Source of the DNA: Mesorhizobium sp. | GTDB taxonomy: Bacteria; Pseudomonadota; Alphaproteobacteria; Rhizobiales; Rhizobiaceae | Direction of reading: 5' to 3' | NCBI GenBank assembly: GCA_004020645.1 | Contig: SAQL01000012.1 | Coordinates: 1-64,000, forward strand | Length of the DNA stretch: 64,000 nucleotides | Shown: in pieces, positions 34,081-43,147 of the stretch | Layout of the letters: every line of letters starts with the position of its first letter | Numbering within the stretch: position 1 is the first letter of the stretch | Translations under genes and position numbers: made by a program | The notes under the pieces: model-generated | The model's database searches: none | The model's input: the letters and a program-made list of their open reading frames with translations, nothing else | What the model was told of the DNA's origin: nothing

Positions 34081-35074
34081 GTTTGTCCGCTCCCACGCAA
34101 CGGAACTGGCTTTGCTCGCGGTTATCGCCGTCATCTGCGTCTTCCTTTCGTTCGCGACGGACCGGTTCTTCACCCTCGGCAACGCGTTTGACCTTCTGAA
34201 CACCAGCTCGGTCAACATCATCTTCGCCGTCGGCCTGCTGGTCGTGCTGATCGCCGGCGGCATTGACATCTCCTTCGCGGTCGCCGCCTCCGTTGTGCAA
34301 TATCTGGCGGCGACCGTCCTCGGCTGGATCGGCGGCGGGAACTGGATTGTCGGCCTCATCATCGCTGGCGCCTTGGGCGTCGCGTTGGGCTGCATCAACG
34401 CCTTCCTGATCCACAGGTTCAGGATCATCTCGATCGTCGCCACGATTTCGACTTTCAACATTTTCTTCGGCTTGCTGATGTTTTTCACAGGCGGTGTGTC
34501 GATCTACAACCTGCCGGACTGGCTCACCACCCGCGTCGTGCTGTTCGAGCGAGAGATGGCTGACGGGACCTGGGCGGAGATCACCCTGCCTGTGCTCATT
34601 ATGGCCATATGCGTGTTCGCTACCTGGACGTTGATCACGCGCACCACCACTGGCCGCCAACTCTACGCATTTGGCGACAACCCGGAGGGCGCGCGCCGCT
34701 TCGGCATCAATATCGGTGCCATGCAATTTATCGCCTTCGGCTGGCTTGGCCTGATGGCGGGTATCGCCGGTCTCGTCCAAGCGCATTACGCGCAGGAGGT
34801 TGTGCCGAATGCACTTTATGGGCGCGAACTCGACGTCCTGGCAGCCGTAGTCCTTGGCGGTGCCCGGCTCGGCGGCGGCAAGGGCAGCGTGCTCGGCTGC
34901 ATTCTGGGCGTTCTGTTGGTCTCGATTACCCAGAACGGACTAAATTTGATGGGCGTGTCGCCTTTCGCGTTCAAGATGATCGTCGGCGCCATCATTCTCG
35001 CCGCAATCACGCTTTCGAATACCAGCATCGAACGCCTGCTGCCGTTCCTGAAAAGCCGACGGGTGCCTTCATGA
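34073..35074 (+). CDS. sugar ABC transporter permease 1 (RbsC-like)
   Basis: 333 residues, about nine or ten membrane segments, of the BPD_transp_2 family. The typical GLLVVLIAGGIDISFAVAAS segment occurs near residue 55, and the cytoplasmic coupling loop GDNPEGARRFGINIGAMQ near residue 200. The start overlaps the ATPase gene, and the stop overlaps the second permease (ATGA), so translation is coupled. Confidence 0.9.
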   Translation: MRRFVRSHATELALLAVIAVICVFLSFATDRFFTLGNAFDLLNTSSVNIIFAVGLLVVLIAGGIDISFAVAASVVQYLAATVLGWIGGGNWIVGLIIAGALGVALGCINAFLIHRFRIISIVATISTFNIFFGLLMFFTGGVSIYNLPDWLTTRVVLFEREMADGTWAEITLPVLIMAICVFATWTLITRTTTGRQLYAFGDNPEGARRFGINIGAMQFIAFGWLGLMAGIAGLVQAHYAQEVVPNALYGRELDVLAAVVLGGARLGGGKGSVLGCILGVLLVSITQNGLNLMGVSPFAFKMIVGAIILAAITLSNTSIERLLPFLKSRRVPS

Positions 35075-36066
35075 CGGCTTTGATTGAACGCGTCCGCAAC
35101 GCGCTCGGCCCCGAACTTGCAGGTCCGTTTGCCGCGTTCGTAGCTGTCATGATCGTGTTCGGCTTTGCCGCGCCGAACTTTCTTTCCCGCGCTACGTTTG
35201 GATCCGTCGCCTTCCAGCTGCCGGAACTCGGCCTCCTGACACTCGCCATGCTGCTGCCGATCCTGACCGGCGGCCTGAACCTGGCCATCACCTTCACGGC
35301 CAACATGGCCGGCCTGACGCTGGCTTGGGTACTGCAAAGCCAGGGAGGCGTCGACGCGGGCATCGGCGCCTTTGTGCTTGGCTCGGTCCTTGCCATCGCG
35401 GTCGGAGCACTGAGCGGGCTGATCATGGGGCTCGTCATCGCCTACACCAAGGCTCACCCGATCCTGGTCTCGCTGTCGATGATGATCTTCCTGCGCGGTC
35501 TCGGCGAATTCCTGACGCGCGGCGGCGACGTGTCCGGCATTCCCGGCTTCCTCGCGCCGATCGGCTACGGTTCGATTTTTGGCATCCCGGTGCCGTTGCT
35601 CATCTTCATTGCTTGCGTGCTGATCTGGCACGTCTTGCTGACGCGCATGAAGCTAGGCTTCAACACCTACATGATCGGCTCCAATATCGAGGCCACGCGC
35701 TATTCTGGTATCAATACGCGCAAGGTGCAGGTTCTCGTCTATACATTGTCCGGCGCGATGTGCGCGGTCGCCGGCATCATCATGCTGGCGCGCTTCAATT
35801 CGGTGCGTGTCGGTCACGGCGAGTCTTACCTGCTGATCACCGTGCTCGCCTGCTTCCTTGGCGGGGTCAATCCGTTCGGAGGCTTCGGTCGGGTGATCCC
35901 GGTCTTCGTTGCGCTGGTCGTGCTCCAGCTTCTGTCCTCGGGGCTCAATCTGATGGGCGCAAACCAGCATCTTGCGACGGCAGTCTGGGGCATCCTGATG
36001 ATCACGGTGATGATCCTGCGCTGGCTTGCCGGGCGCCTCAAATTCCTAAACACAAACAGAGGATGA
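35071..36066 (+). CDS. sugar ABC transporter permease 2 (RbsC-like)
   Basis: 331 residues, BPD_transp_2 family. LLPILTGGLNLAITFTANMA corresponds to the GGIDLS segment of the partner, and GSNIEATRYSGINTRKVQV to the coupling loop. The two permeases presumably form a heterodimer. The ATG lies in an ATGA overlap with permease 1. Confidence 0.9.
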   Translation: MTALIERVRNALGPELAGPFAAFVAVMIVFGFAAPNFLSRATFGSVAFQLPELGLLTLAMLLPILTGGLNLAITFTANMAGLTLAWVLQSQGGVDAGIGAFVLGSVLAIAVGALSGLIMGLVIAYTKAHPILVSLSMMIFLRGLGEFLTRGGDVSGIPGFLAPIGYGSIFGIPVPLLIFIACVLIWHVLLTRMKLGFNTYMIGSNIEATRYSGINTRKVQVLVYTLSGAMCAVAGIIMLARFNSVRVGHGESYLLITVLACFLGGVNPFGGFGRVIPVFVALVVLQLLSSGLNLMGANQHLATAVWGILMITVMILRWLAGRLKFLNTNRG

Positions 36067-36071
36067 GTTAG

Positions 36072-36920
36072 ATGCATGGTTTTGGGGTCCACACCTCGAT
36101 GTGGACGATGAACTGGGACCGGGCCGGCGCGGAGAAGGCGATCGCGGCTTCCGTCAAATACGGGATGGACTTTATCGAGATCGCGCTTCTGAACGCGCCG
36201 GCGGTCGATGCCGCGCACACACGCGCCTTGCTCGAAAAGCACAATCTTCCTGCCGTTTGCTCGCTTGGCTTGCCGGAGCGCGCCTGGGCCTCGGTGCGGC
36301 CGGATGCCGCCATCGAACATCTCGAAGTGGCGATCGACAAGACCGCCGAGATGGGCGCGCTGGCGCTTTCCGGCGTGATTTTCGGCGGCATCGGCGAACG
36401 CACCGGCCTGCCACCCACCGAAAAGGAATACGACAACGTCGCCCATGTGCTGACCGTCGCCGCCAAGCACGCCAAGAAGCGCGGCATAGAGCTCGGAATC
36501 GAGGCAGTGAACCGCTACGAGAATCATTTGATCAATACCGGCGCGCAGGCCGTCTGGATGGTCGAGAAGGTCGGGGCCGACAACATCTTTGTCCATCTCG
36601 ACACCTACCATATGAACATCGAGGAGAAGGGGGCCGCCAACGGCATTCTGGCCGCCCGCGACCACCTGAAGTACATCCACTTGTCTGAGAGCGATCGCGG
36701 CACGCCAGGCACCGGGAACTGCCCCTGGGACGAGATTTACGCAACGCTGGCGGCGATCGGTTTCAAGGGCGGACTTGCCATGGAAAGCTTCATCAACATG
36801 CCGCCGGAAGTCTCCTACGGCCTCTCGGTCTGGCGGCCGGTTGCGAAGGACGAGGCCGAAGTGATGGGCAATGGCTTGCCGTTCCTGCGCAACAAGGCTC
36901 GCCAATACGGTCTGATCTGA
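36072..36920 (+). CDS. TIM-barrel sugar isomerase/epimerase (tagatose/psicose 3-epimerase family)
   Basis: 282 residues of the AP-endonuclease-like sugar isomerase superfamily. Metal-site residues can be seen in GIELGIEAVNRYENHLINT (Glu), VHLDTYHMNIEE (Asp and His), YIHLSESDRGTPGTG (His) and GGLAMESFIN (Glu). The pattern with DTYHMNIEE and HLSESDRG is that of ketose 3-epimerases. It would convert the imported ketose to the epimer that the next gene product phosphorylates. It starts 5 bases after permease 2. Confidence 0.86.
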   Translation: MHGFGVHTSMWTMNWDRAGAEKAIAASVKYGMDFIEIALLNAPAVDAAHTRALLEKHNLPAVCSLGLPERAWASVRPDAAIEHLEVAIDKTAEMGALALSGVIFGGIGERTGLPPTEKEYDNVAHVLTVAAKHAKKRGIELGIEAVNRYENHLINTGAQAVWMVEKVGADNIFVHLDTYHMNIEEKGAANGILAARDHLKYIHLSESDRGTPGTGNCPWDEIYATLAAIGFKGGLAMESFINMPPEVSYGLSVWRPVAKDEAEVMGNGLPFLRNKARQYGLI

Positions 36921-36924
36921 CACG

Positions 36925-38385
36925 ATGGATGACGGGCAGAAGGCGGACGGCGCAAGGATCGCCGTCTTCGACGTCGGCAAGACCAACATAAAGCTCTCCG
37001 CGATGACGCTCGACGGCGTGCTTGTGGAGAGCCTCTCTGTCCACAACGAAGTGCGGCCCGGTCCGCCTTGGCGGCAGCACGATCTCAACGGCATCAGCGA
37101 CTGGCTGTTCGGCTCGCTCGCCACTTTGTGCCGACACCATCCGCTGGAAAAGGTGGTCGGCACCGGACATGGCTCCGCAGGGGTTCTGGTGAACGCAGAT
37201 CCCGACGACACTTGCGCCCTGCCGATGATTGACTACGAGCAGGACCTGCCGCCGGCAATTCGCGAGGGCTACGCGCCGCTTTCGGGGGATTTCTTCGATC
37301 GCGGCAGCTCGATCATGCTGAAGGCTGCCCACCAGGCGCGCCAGCTGTACTGGATGCAGCAGGTTGATCCGGAGCGCGTCGCTCAGGCTCGTTGGTATCT
37401 GGGCTTGCCTCAATATTGGGCCTGGCGGCTGTCAGGCGTGCCATCGGCCGAAACGACGATCCTCTCGGCGCAATCACATCTATGGAACAATGTGCGCAAG
37501 CAGTGGTCGCCCATTGTGGCGGGGCAGGGATGGCAGCGCCTCATGCCACCATTCCATCCGGCCTGGGAGAGGTTGGGGCCAATCCGGCAGGGTCTGGCGC
37601 GCCGGCACGGCATACCGGACAAGCTGTCCGTCCTGACCGGCGGCCACGACAGCAGCCTGAATCTCTACCGCTATCAGGCGGCAGGCATGCGCGACGCTTG
37701 CGTGATCTCTACCGGAACCTGGATTGTCGGAATGTGCGTGGCGACACCTCTCGGCCAACTCGATGAAAATCGCGGAATGGTGCTGAACAGCGACGTGGCA
37801 GGACGCCCGGTCGGCGGCGTTTTGACCATGGGCGGACGTGAGTTCAGTCATGTGGCAGGGCAGGGGCAAGAAGGAAATGCAGCCGACGCTGCGCTGGTCA
37901 GCTTGCTGATTGAGCGGGGCACTTTCGCATTGCCGTCGTTCGGCGACGATGACGGCCTGTTTCCAGGCAGCGCCGGGCGCGGCCGGTTTGAAGGGCCGCC
38001 TGCAGAAACCCTTGCAGAGCGCAAGGCGCTCGCGGTGCTCTATGCCGCGCTGCTGACGGTGGAATGTATCGATGCGCTGAACGAAAACGGGCTGGTTGCA
38101 TTGGATGGCACCTTCCTGCGAGACCCGCTCTACGCCACACTGGTTGCCGCGCTGCGGCCAGACGCCGAAACGGTCTACAATCTCGACTCCTATGGCACCG
38201 CTTCGGGTGCGGCGCTACTTGGCGAACATGAAACTCGTGACACGCCGGCTCCGATCGCGCTCAGCCTGCCGGCCGCCTTTGCCGGCGATCATGAGGCGCT
38301 CGCAGCCTATGCACAGCGGTGGCGCGAACTGATCAAGCGAAACAACTTGCAACAGGGCAAGACCAGCAAAAGGAACGATCGATGA
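36925..38385 (+). CDS. FGGY-family carbohydrate kinase
   Basis: 486 residues with an actin-like N-terminal phosphate motif (AVFDVGKTNIKLSAMTLDG) and the second ATPase domain (SVLTGGHDSSLNLYRY, CVISTGTWIVG). The DVGKTN start resembles the YpCarbK/L-fuculokinase-like subgroup. Phosphorylates a ketose, producing the substrate of the class II aldolase encoded next. The stop overlaps the aldolase ATG (ATGA). Confidence 0.88.
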   Translation: MDDGQKADGARIAVFDVGKTNIKLSAMTLDGVLVESLSVHNEVRPGPPWRQHDLNGISDWLFGSLATLCRHHPLEKVVGTGHGSAGVLVNADPDDTCALPMIDYEQDLPPAIREGYAPLSGDFFDRGSSIMLKAAHQARQLYWMQQVDPERVAQARWYLGLPQYWAWRLSGVPSAETTILSAQSHLWNNVRKQWSPIVAGQGWQRLMPPFHPAWERLGPIRQGLARRHGIPDKLSVLTGGHDSSLNLYRYQAAGMRDACVISTGTWIVGMCVATPLGQLDENRGMVLNSDVAGRPVGGVLTMGGREFSHVAGQGQEGNAADAALVSLLIERGTFALPSFGDDDGLFPGSAGRGRFEGPPAETLAERKALAVLYAALLTVECIDALNENGLVALDGTFLRDPLYATLVAALRPDAETVYNLDSYGTASGAALLGEHETRDTPAPIALSLPAAFAGDHEALAAYAQRWRELIKRNNLQQGKTSKRNDR

Positions 38386-39074
38386 CTGATGACAGCGCTC
38401 TGCGCCGCGAAATGGTGGATGTTTGCCGCCGGATGAACTCCAGCGGTATCAACCAGGGCAATGCCGGCAACCTGTCGGTGCGCTCCAGCGACGGTTTCCT
38501 GATCACGCCCTCGTCGCTGCCCTATGAAACGATGACGCCCGAAGACATCGTCGAGATGGACTTTGACGGCACCTATGTCGGCCGACGGCCCTCCTCGGAG
38601 TGGCGCTTCCACCGTGACATTTTGAGGGAGCGGCAGGAGATCAACGTCGTCCTGCATTGTCATTCGCTCTACGCCACGACGCTGGCCTGCCATCACAAGA
38701 CAATCCCGAGCTTCCACTATATGACGGGAGTGGCGGGCGGTACGACCATCCGCTGCGCCGGCTACGCGACCTTTGGCACGCAGGCCTTGTCCGACAACGC
38801 CTTGGTTGCACTCAAGGGTCGCCTCGCCTGCCTGCTCGGCCAGCACGGCCAGATTTCGCTCGGCAAGACCATGGAAGCGGCATTGTGGCTGGCGAACGAG
38901 GTCGAAACCCTCTCGCGCATGTATGTCCAGGCGCTTACCCTTGGCGAGCCGCCGGTCCTTTCCGACGAGGAGATGGCGCGGGTGATCGAGCAGATGAAGA
39001 AGATGAGCTATGGCCAAGCGCCGGATCCGGAGGGAACGAACGATTTGGCGCGGCCGCGCGACGCTGCGGTCTAG
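38382..39074 (+). CDS. class II aldolase (L-fuculose-phosphate aldolase family)
   Basis: 230 residues of the AraD/FucA family. Zinc ligands are evident in VVLHCHSLYATTLAC (two His) and the third His in LGQHGQISLG; the catalytic acid lies in SSEWRFHRDI. GNLSVRSSDGFLITPS binds the phosphate. It would cleave a ketose-1-phosphate to dihydroxyacetone phosphate and an aldehyde such as lactaldehyde or glycolaldehyde. Last gene of the operon. Confidence 0.88.
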   Translation: MTDDSALRREMVDVCRRMNSSGINQGNAGNLSVRSSDGFLITPSSLPYETMTPEDIVEMDFDGTYVGRRPSSEWRFHRDILRERQEINVVLHCHSLYATTLACHHKTIPSFHYMTGVAGGTTIRCAGYATFGTQALSDNALVALKGRLACLLGQHGQISLGKTMEAALWLANEVETLSRMYVQALTLGEPPVLSDEEMARVIEQMKKMSYGQAPDPEGTNDLARPRDAAV

Positions 39075-39130
39075 CGCTGCTGCGGCAGATTTTAGTGGAG
39101 AGAGGTCTGTTTTCCCTCGACTGTGGCAGG

Positions 39131-39604
39131 TTACGGCAAACGTTGAATCAAATCGTTCAGCAAAAGCAGCAACGCGCCGGCGACCACGGCTGCAGCCGCG
39201 TCGTCCAGCATGATGCCGACCCCACCCCTTACTTTCTCATGCACGACGCCGATGGGCCAGGGCTTGACGACGTCGAAAAACCGGAAAGCAAGGAAACCTG
39301 CTGCCCACCAGACCGGGTCGAGCGGCAGCATGGAAAGCGTTGCGGCGGTGCCGAAAGTCTCGTCAATGACGACGATCTGCGGATCCTCCGTCCCGGTACG
39401 GGAGATGACATGCGACGACGCCCATACTCCCACGGCGAATACGGCCATGTAGGCAAGCACGATCAGCCAAGGCGATGCAGATATCAGGACCGCGGCAAGA
39501 GCCACTCCGACGCCCGCGCCGAACGTGCCTGGCCACACCGGAGATAATCCTGCGCCGGCAGAGGTCGCGAGTAGGTAAGCAAACTTGGGCAGAAATTTAC
39601 GCAT
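39131..39604 (-). CDS. pgpA: phosphatidylglycerophosphatase A
   Basis: 157 residues, four membrane segments. Matches PgpA throughout: SAGAGLSPVWPGTFGAGVG, DPQIVVIDETFGTA, FRFFDVVKPWPIG and a C-terminal GGVGIMLDDAAAAVVAG with the catalytic Asp pair. Converts phosphatidylglycerophosphate to phosphatidylglycerol at the inner membrane. Divergent from the CDP-alcohol phosphatidyltransferase at 39948, which makes a phospholipid theme. Confidence 0.85.
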   Translation of the reverse strand: MRKFLPKFAYLLATSAGAGLSPVWPGTFGAGVGVALAAVLISASPWLIVLAYMAVFAVGVWASSHVISRTGTEDPQIVVIDETFGTAATLSMLPLDPVWWAAGFLAFRFFDVVKPWPIGVVHEKVRGGVGIMLDDAAAAVVAGALLLLLNDLIQRLP

Positions 39605-39882
39605 GGAGTTTCGGACGGCTTCCCCGCGAATTGCGAATATGGATTATAACGCCACCTTTCGGGTTGCTACCGCTAGACCGCCAGTCGATTTGCGATAGCG
39701 GACACAACGGGTATTGCAGAAACTGCGAAAACAATTTCGGGCTGTCGCAGCAATCCAAATTTTCCGTTTCGCCGCCAGCTTGGCAGCCTCTGGCTACCTT
39801 AATCCATTGGCCGCATTCGCCAGAGAAACGCTGCTGGGTTGAACTTGGGAAAGACGTCTGAGCCGGTCTCGGCCCGATTGCT

Positions 39883-39907
39883 GGAACGAACCCGCAATTT
39901 GCCGGTT
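39883..39907 (+). promoter_or_regulatory. EcfG/RpoE2-like promoter for the CDP-alcohol phosphatidyltransferase
   Basis: GGAAC-N17-GTT, about 41 bases before the ATG at 39948. The rest of the 343-base gap 39605-39947 shows no gene. Confidence 0.6.
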
Positions 39908-39947
39908 AAGCTCCGCGCAACGACATCATCAGAGGAGCCGAGTAATC

Positions 39948-40574
39948 ATGATCGCCGGTCTCATGAAACGTCGTATCGACCCGCTATGGGAGCAAGCCGC
40001 TTCTCCGTTGGTCGGGATCGGCATGACCCCGAACCAGGTTACATCAGGCGGGCTAGTGCTCGTCGCCCTGTCATGCGCCGCCTATCTGTACCACCAGTCA
40101 AGCCTGGCCTTTGGCCTTTGCCTCGCGTTTGCCTTCACCTTCGACGCGCTGGACGGCGCGGTTGCCCGTCGCAGACATATGAGCACCAAGGCCGGTGGTT
40201 ATTTCGACGCCATGGCCGACCGTTATCAGGAACTTGCCGTTTTTGCGGCAATAGGCTGGGTCGCTGATCTGTGGGCGATCGCAATGATCGCATTCGCCGG
40301 CGGGATCCTCACCAGCTACGCCAAGGCGCGGACGGCGATCGAAATCCCTATAGAAAACCACGCGTGGCCCGATTTCTTCGAACGGATGGAGCGCCTGGTG
40401 TTCATTTGCGCGCTGCTGGTCGCCGACGGATTCGCGACCGCCATGGGCGCCGCTTCGTCCTGGATTCTGACGGGCGGGTTCGCGCTTTACGCACTGCTGG
40501 CAAACGCCACGGCTGTGCAACGGCTCAATCGCGCATTTGCGATGCTCAAACGAGCGGACGCGAAGCAGCCGTGA
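39948..40574 (+). CDS. CDP-alcohol phosphatidyltransferase
   Basis: 208 residues with about six membrane helices. The family signature D-x2-DG-x2-AR-x8-G-x3-D-x3-D is complete from FDALDGAVARRRHMSTKAGG to YFDAMADRYQE. It transfers a phosphoalcohol to CDP-diacylglycerol. The alcohol (glycerol phosphate, inositol phosphate or other) cannot be told from the sequence. GGAG lies before the ATG. An EcfG-like promoter precedes it. Confidence 0.87.
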   Translation: MIAGLMKRRIDPLWEQAASPLVGIGMTPNQVTSGGLVLVALSCAAYLYHQSSLAFGLCLAFAFTFDALDGAVARRRHMSTKAGGYFDAMADRYQELAVFAAIGWVADLWAIAMIAFAGGILTSYAKARTAIEIPIENHAWPDFFERMERLVFICALLVADGFATAMGAASSWILTGGFALYALLANATAVQRLNRAFAMLKRADAKQP

Positions 40575-40724
40575 GACCGCGAGAACCCATACTGGTTTTG
40601 GGCGGCGGAAAACGCGAGGCGCTGTCGCGGGCACAGTCGGATTAAAAACAATCCTCGCGCGGCCTGCGTCATCTCTGGCCATAGCGAAGCTGCTGACCCC
40701 GTGGGGCCAGATGTCCGCCCGTCG

Positions 40725-41399
40725 TTAGACCGTTTCGAGCCGGCTGAACCGAACCGGGATGAGTTTGCGAGTCTTCAGTTGCCCTGCCGAATCCTTGTCG
40801 ATGACCGTCAGCAACTGCACTTCCTCAGGTCCGACAGGCAGAACCAGGCGCCCCCCCGGCTTGAGCTGATCAAGTAAGGCCGGCGGCACCCGCTCGGCCG
40901 CCACGGTGACCAGGATCTTGTTGAATGGGGCGTGCTCAGGCCAGCCGCGAGACCCGTCCCCGACACGAATGCTGACATTGGATAGACCGAGGCGCTGCAG
41001 GAGAGTCTCGGCGTGGCTTGCGAATTCCTCGATGATTTCAACGCTCCAAACGTGCCCGGCGAGTTGCGCGAGGATTGCGGTTTGGTAGCCCAGCCCGGTG
41101 CCGATCTCGAGCACCGCCTCGTGCGGTTGGGGAGCAAGGAGATCGGTCATGAGAGCGACGATGAACGGCTGCGAGACGGTTTTATCGAAGCCGATCGGCA
41201 GCGGCATGTCCTGGTAGGCATAAGGCGCAACCGCGGCTGGCACGAAGAGATGCCGCGGCACTCGCCGCATCGCAGCCATCACGCGCTCATCGAGCGCCGC
41301 CTTGCCGAGTTCTTCGCTTGCAAGGTCGGTATGGATTGCAATCATCTCGACCATGTGCCTGCGTAGCACTGCGAGATGCTCTTCGTTCATTGGCTTCAT
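40725..41399 (-). CDS. pcm: protein-L-isoaspartate O-methyltransferase
   Basis: 224 residues. The SAM motif I is VLEIGTGLGYQTAILAQLAG (about residues 95-114), preceded by YAYQDMPLPIGFDKTVSQPF, which forms the isoaspartyl pocket. It ends with LKPGGRLVLPVG. Repairs spontaneously isomerised aspartate in aged proteins. Single gene on the minus strand. Confidence 0.9.
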   Translation of the reverse strand: MKPMNEEHLAVLRRHMVEMIAIHTDLASEELGKAALDERVMAAMRRVPRHLFVPAAVAPYAYQDMPLPIGFDKTVSQPFIVALMTDLLAPQPHEAVLEIGTGLGYQTAILAQLAGHVWSVEIIEEFASHAETLLQRLGLSNVSIRVGDGSRGWPEHAPFNKILVTVAAERVPPALLDQLKPGGRLVLPVGPEEVQLLTVIDKDSAGQLKTRKLIPVRFSRLETV

Positions 41400-41966
41400 G
41401 ACCGTCGGGCTTTCTTCAACCAGGCTTGCTGCCAGATAGGCTTATATCCTGTTCGTCACAGCAACGCCCGCCATCGTTTCTAGTTGCAGGTGGCCACGGC
41501 GACCGGAGGTAATTTTGGCGTTGCATCTTGATAGATATCGGCGGCGGCCCTGGAGATCCGGTGCCATGTCGCCATAACGGTATGTCCTGGATCGCGCTGA
41601 TTGAACGATGAACGGCTGAATCGCGTGCATGGGTGGGCAGCCGGCGATCTCGACCGGGGCGTTGTCGTTGTAGTAGTGGACGCCTGTTTCACCGATGCTG
41701 CGACTGCTGCATGGCTTCGGCAGCGGAATGCCGCGACGGGCGGTTCGGGAGGATCCTCACTCACCTACACGTCGGAGTTCCTAAATATCCAGCTAAAGTC
41801 CGGAGGCCGCTACTTTATCGCTTCCAGGAGTGCTGAGTGGAACTCGCCGGAGGCCTCTGCCTTGCCGCTCGGCCGTCGTGGTTGCATCAGCTAAAGTAGT
41901 GAAATCTGATGGAACTACCGGCCCTAATGTGCCATTTTACCAGGTCGTGAGAGAAGACGAAGGCAA
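41400..41966. other. 567-base stretch without a supported gene, left border of the polysaccharide locus
   Basis: Several overlapping short frames exist but none has a recognisable domain, signal or ribosome-binding site. The composition is less GC-rich towards 41760-41960. It lies just before the polysaccharide genes and could be a rearrangement border. Confidence 0.4.
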
Positions 41967-42959
41967 ATGAGCCAGCACAATGCCACTGTGGTAGGCGTCG
42001 TGGTGCCCATGTTCAATGCCGAGAGAACCATTCTCCCGACGCTGACCAGCATCTGCCAGCAGAGCCACCAGGCGCTGGACATTATCGTAGTGGATGATGG
42101 GTCGACGGACCGGTCCGCGTCAATCGTGGCCGCCTATGCCGAGCAAGATCGGCGTATACGCCTTCTCAGGCAGCCGAATGCGGGTGTTGCGCACGCACGC
42201 AACAGCGGCGCCGCTGCCACCGATGCGGAGTTTCTAGCGTTCGTGGACGCGGATGATCTTTGGGCTCCATCCAAAATCGCACTGCAACTGCGCGTCCTGC
42301 AGGAAGGAGGCTCGTCAGCTGGCCTGGCATACTGCTGGTTTGCGGAGATCGACGAGGAGGGTCGGATATTTTCATTCCAACAGCCCGATGCCGATGGTCG
42401 CGTGCTGCAACGCATGTGCAGAAACAACTTTGTCGGTAACGGAAGTTCGATGCTTGTACGTCGCTCCGCATTCGAGCGGGCGGGACAGTTTGATCCTTCC
42501 CTGAGGGCGAGGAACGCACAAGGCTGCGAAGATCTTCTAATGTGCCTCAGAATAGCGGAGAATTACGAGTTTCGCGTCGTGCCCCAACATCTTGTGGGTT
42601 ACCGGAGGACGATCGGCAACATGTCGAGCGATGTCATGCAGATGTTTCGTTCATATGAAATTGTCCTAGCCGAGTTTCGCGAGAAATATCCGCAATTTGG
42701 GAGCGATCTCAATGCCCATCTGCTTGACACGATCAATGGGCTTGCCGTGAGAGCTTTGATTCAAGGGCGGCTTTCCGCAGCCTGGTACCTGTCGAAGAAG
42801 CTCTTTGTCCTGGAGCCGCGCACGGCCATTTCACGTCTGCCTCATACGGTCGACGTCTGCTGCCGGGGGCTGGTTCCTCGCTGGATTAAGGTTCGAGTGA
42901 AACGGATGCGAAACGCCGAGTCTCGGCCTCTTTATGGAAAGATTTATCTGGAGAGGTGA
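41967..42959 (+). CDS. glycosyltransferase family 2 protein
   Basis: 330 residues. GT-A fold: nucleotide-sugar pocket VVVPMFNAERTILPTLTSI, IIVVDDGSTDRS and the metal DxD motif in FLAFVDADDLW. The C-terminal half has no membrane span. It adds one sugar to the growing repeat unit or glycolipid. It is the first gene of the surface-polysaccharide locus and stands alone in this orientation. Confidence 0.85.
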   Translation: MSQHNATVVGVVVPMFNAERTILPTLTSICQQSHQALDIIVVDDGSTDRSASIVAAYAEQDRRIRLLRQPNAGVAHARNSGAAATDAEFLAFVDADDLWAPSKIALQLRVLQEGGSSAGLAYCWFAEIDEEGRIFSFQQPDADGRVLQRMCRNNFVGNGSSMLVRRSAFERAGQFDPSLRARNAQGCEDLLMCLRIAENYEFRVVPQHLVGYRRTIGNMSSDVMQMFRSYEIVLAEFREKYPQFGSDLNAHLLDTINGLAVRALIQGRLSAAWYLSKKLFVLEPRTAISRLPHTVDVCCRGLVPRWIKVRVKRMRNAESRPLYGKIYLER

Positions 42960-43147
42960 GCGCGTCCCTGATCGGGCGTACCGAGCCGGAGTTGTTGAAG
43001 CTAGATGCTTGATCCCAGGCTTTGGCGGCGCACGTGGCAGTCACGTCATTGCCCGGACCCTGAGCGGCCACCAGAACGATCTTGCCCGGACCACATTTCC
43101 ATAGGACACGTGCAATTACGCGCCGCCTCTATACAATATTTAATTGT

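Noticed and set aside
31492..36066. Autoinducer-2 (Lsr) transport system
   Set aside because: The binding protein resembles that class, but no LsrK/LsrF/LsrG partners are present. The epimerase, FGGY kinase and FucA-type aldolase indicate sugar catabolism.
39605..39882. Small frames between pgpA and the CDP-alcohol transferase
   Set aside because: No ribosome-binding sites or domains; the gap is explained by divergent promoters.
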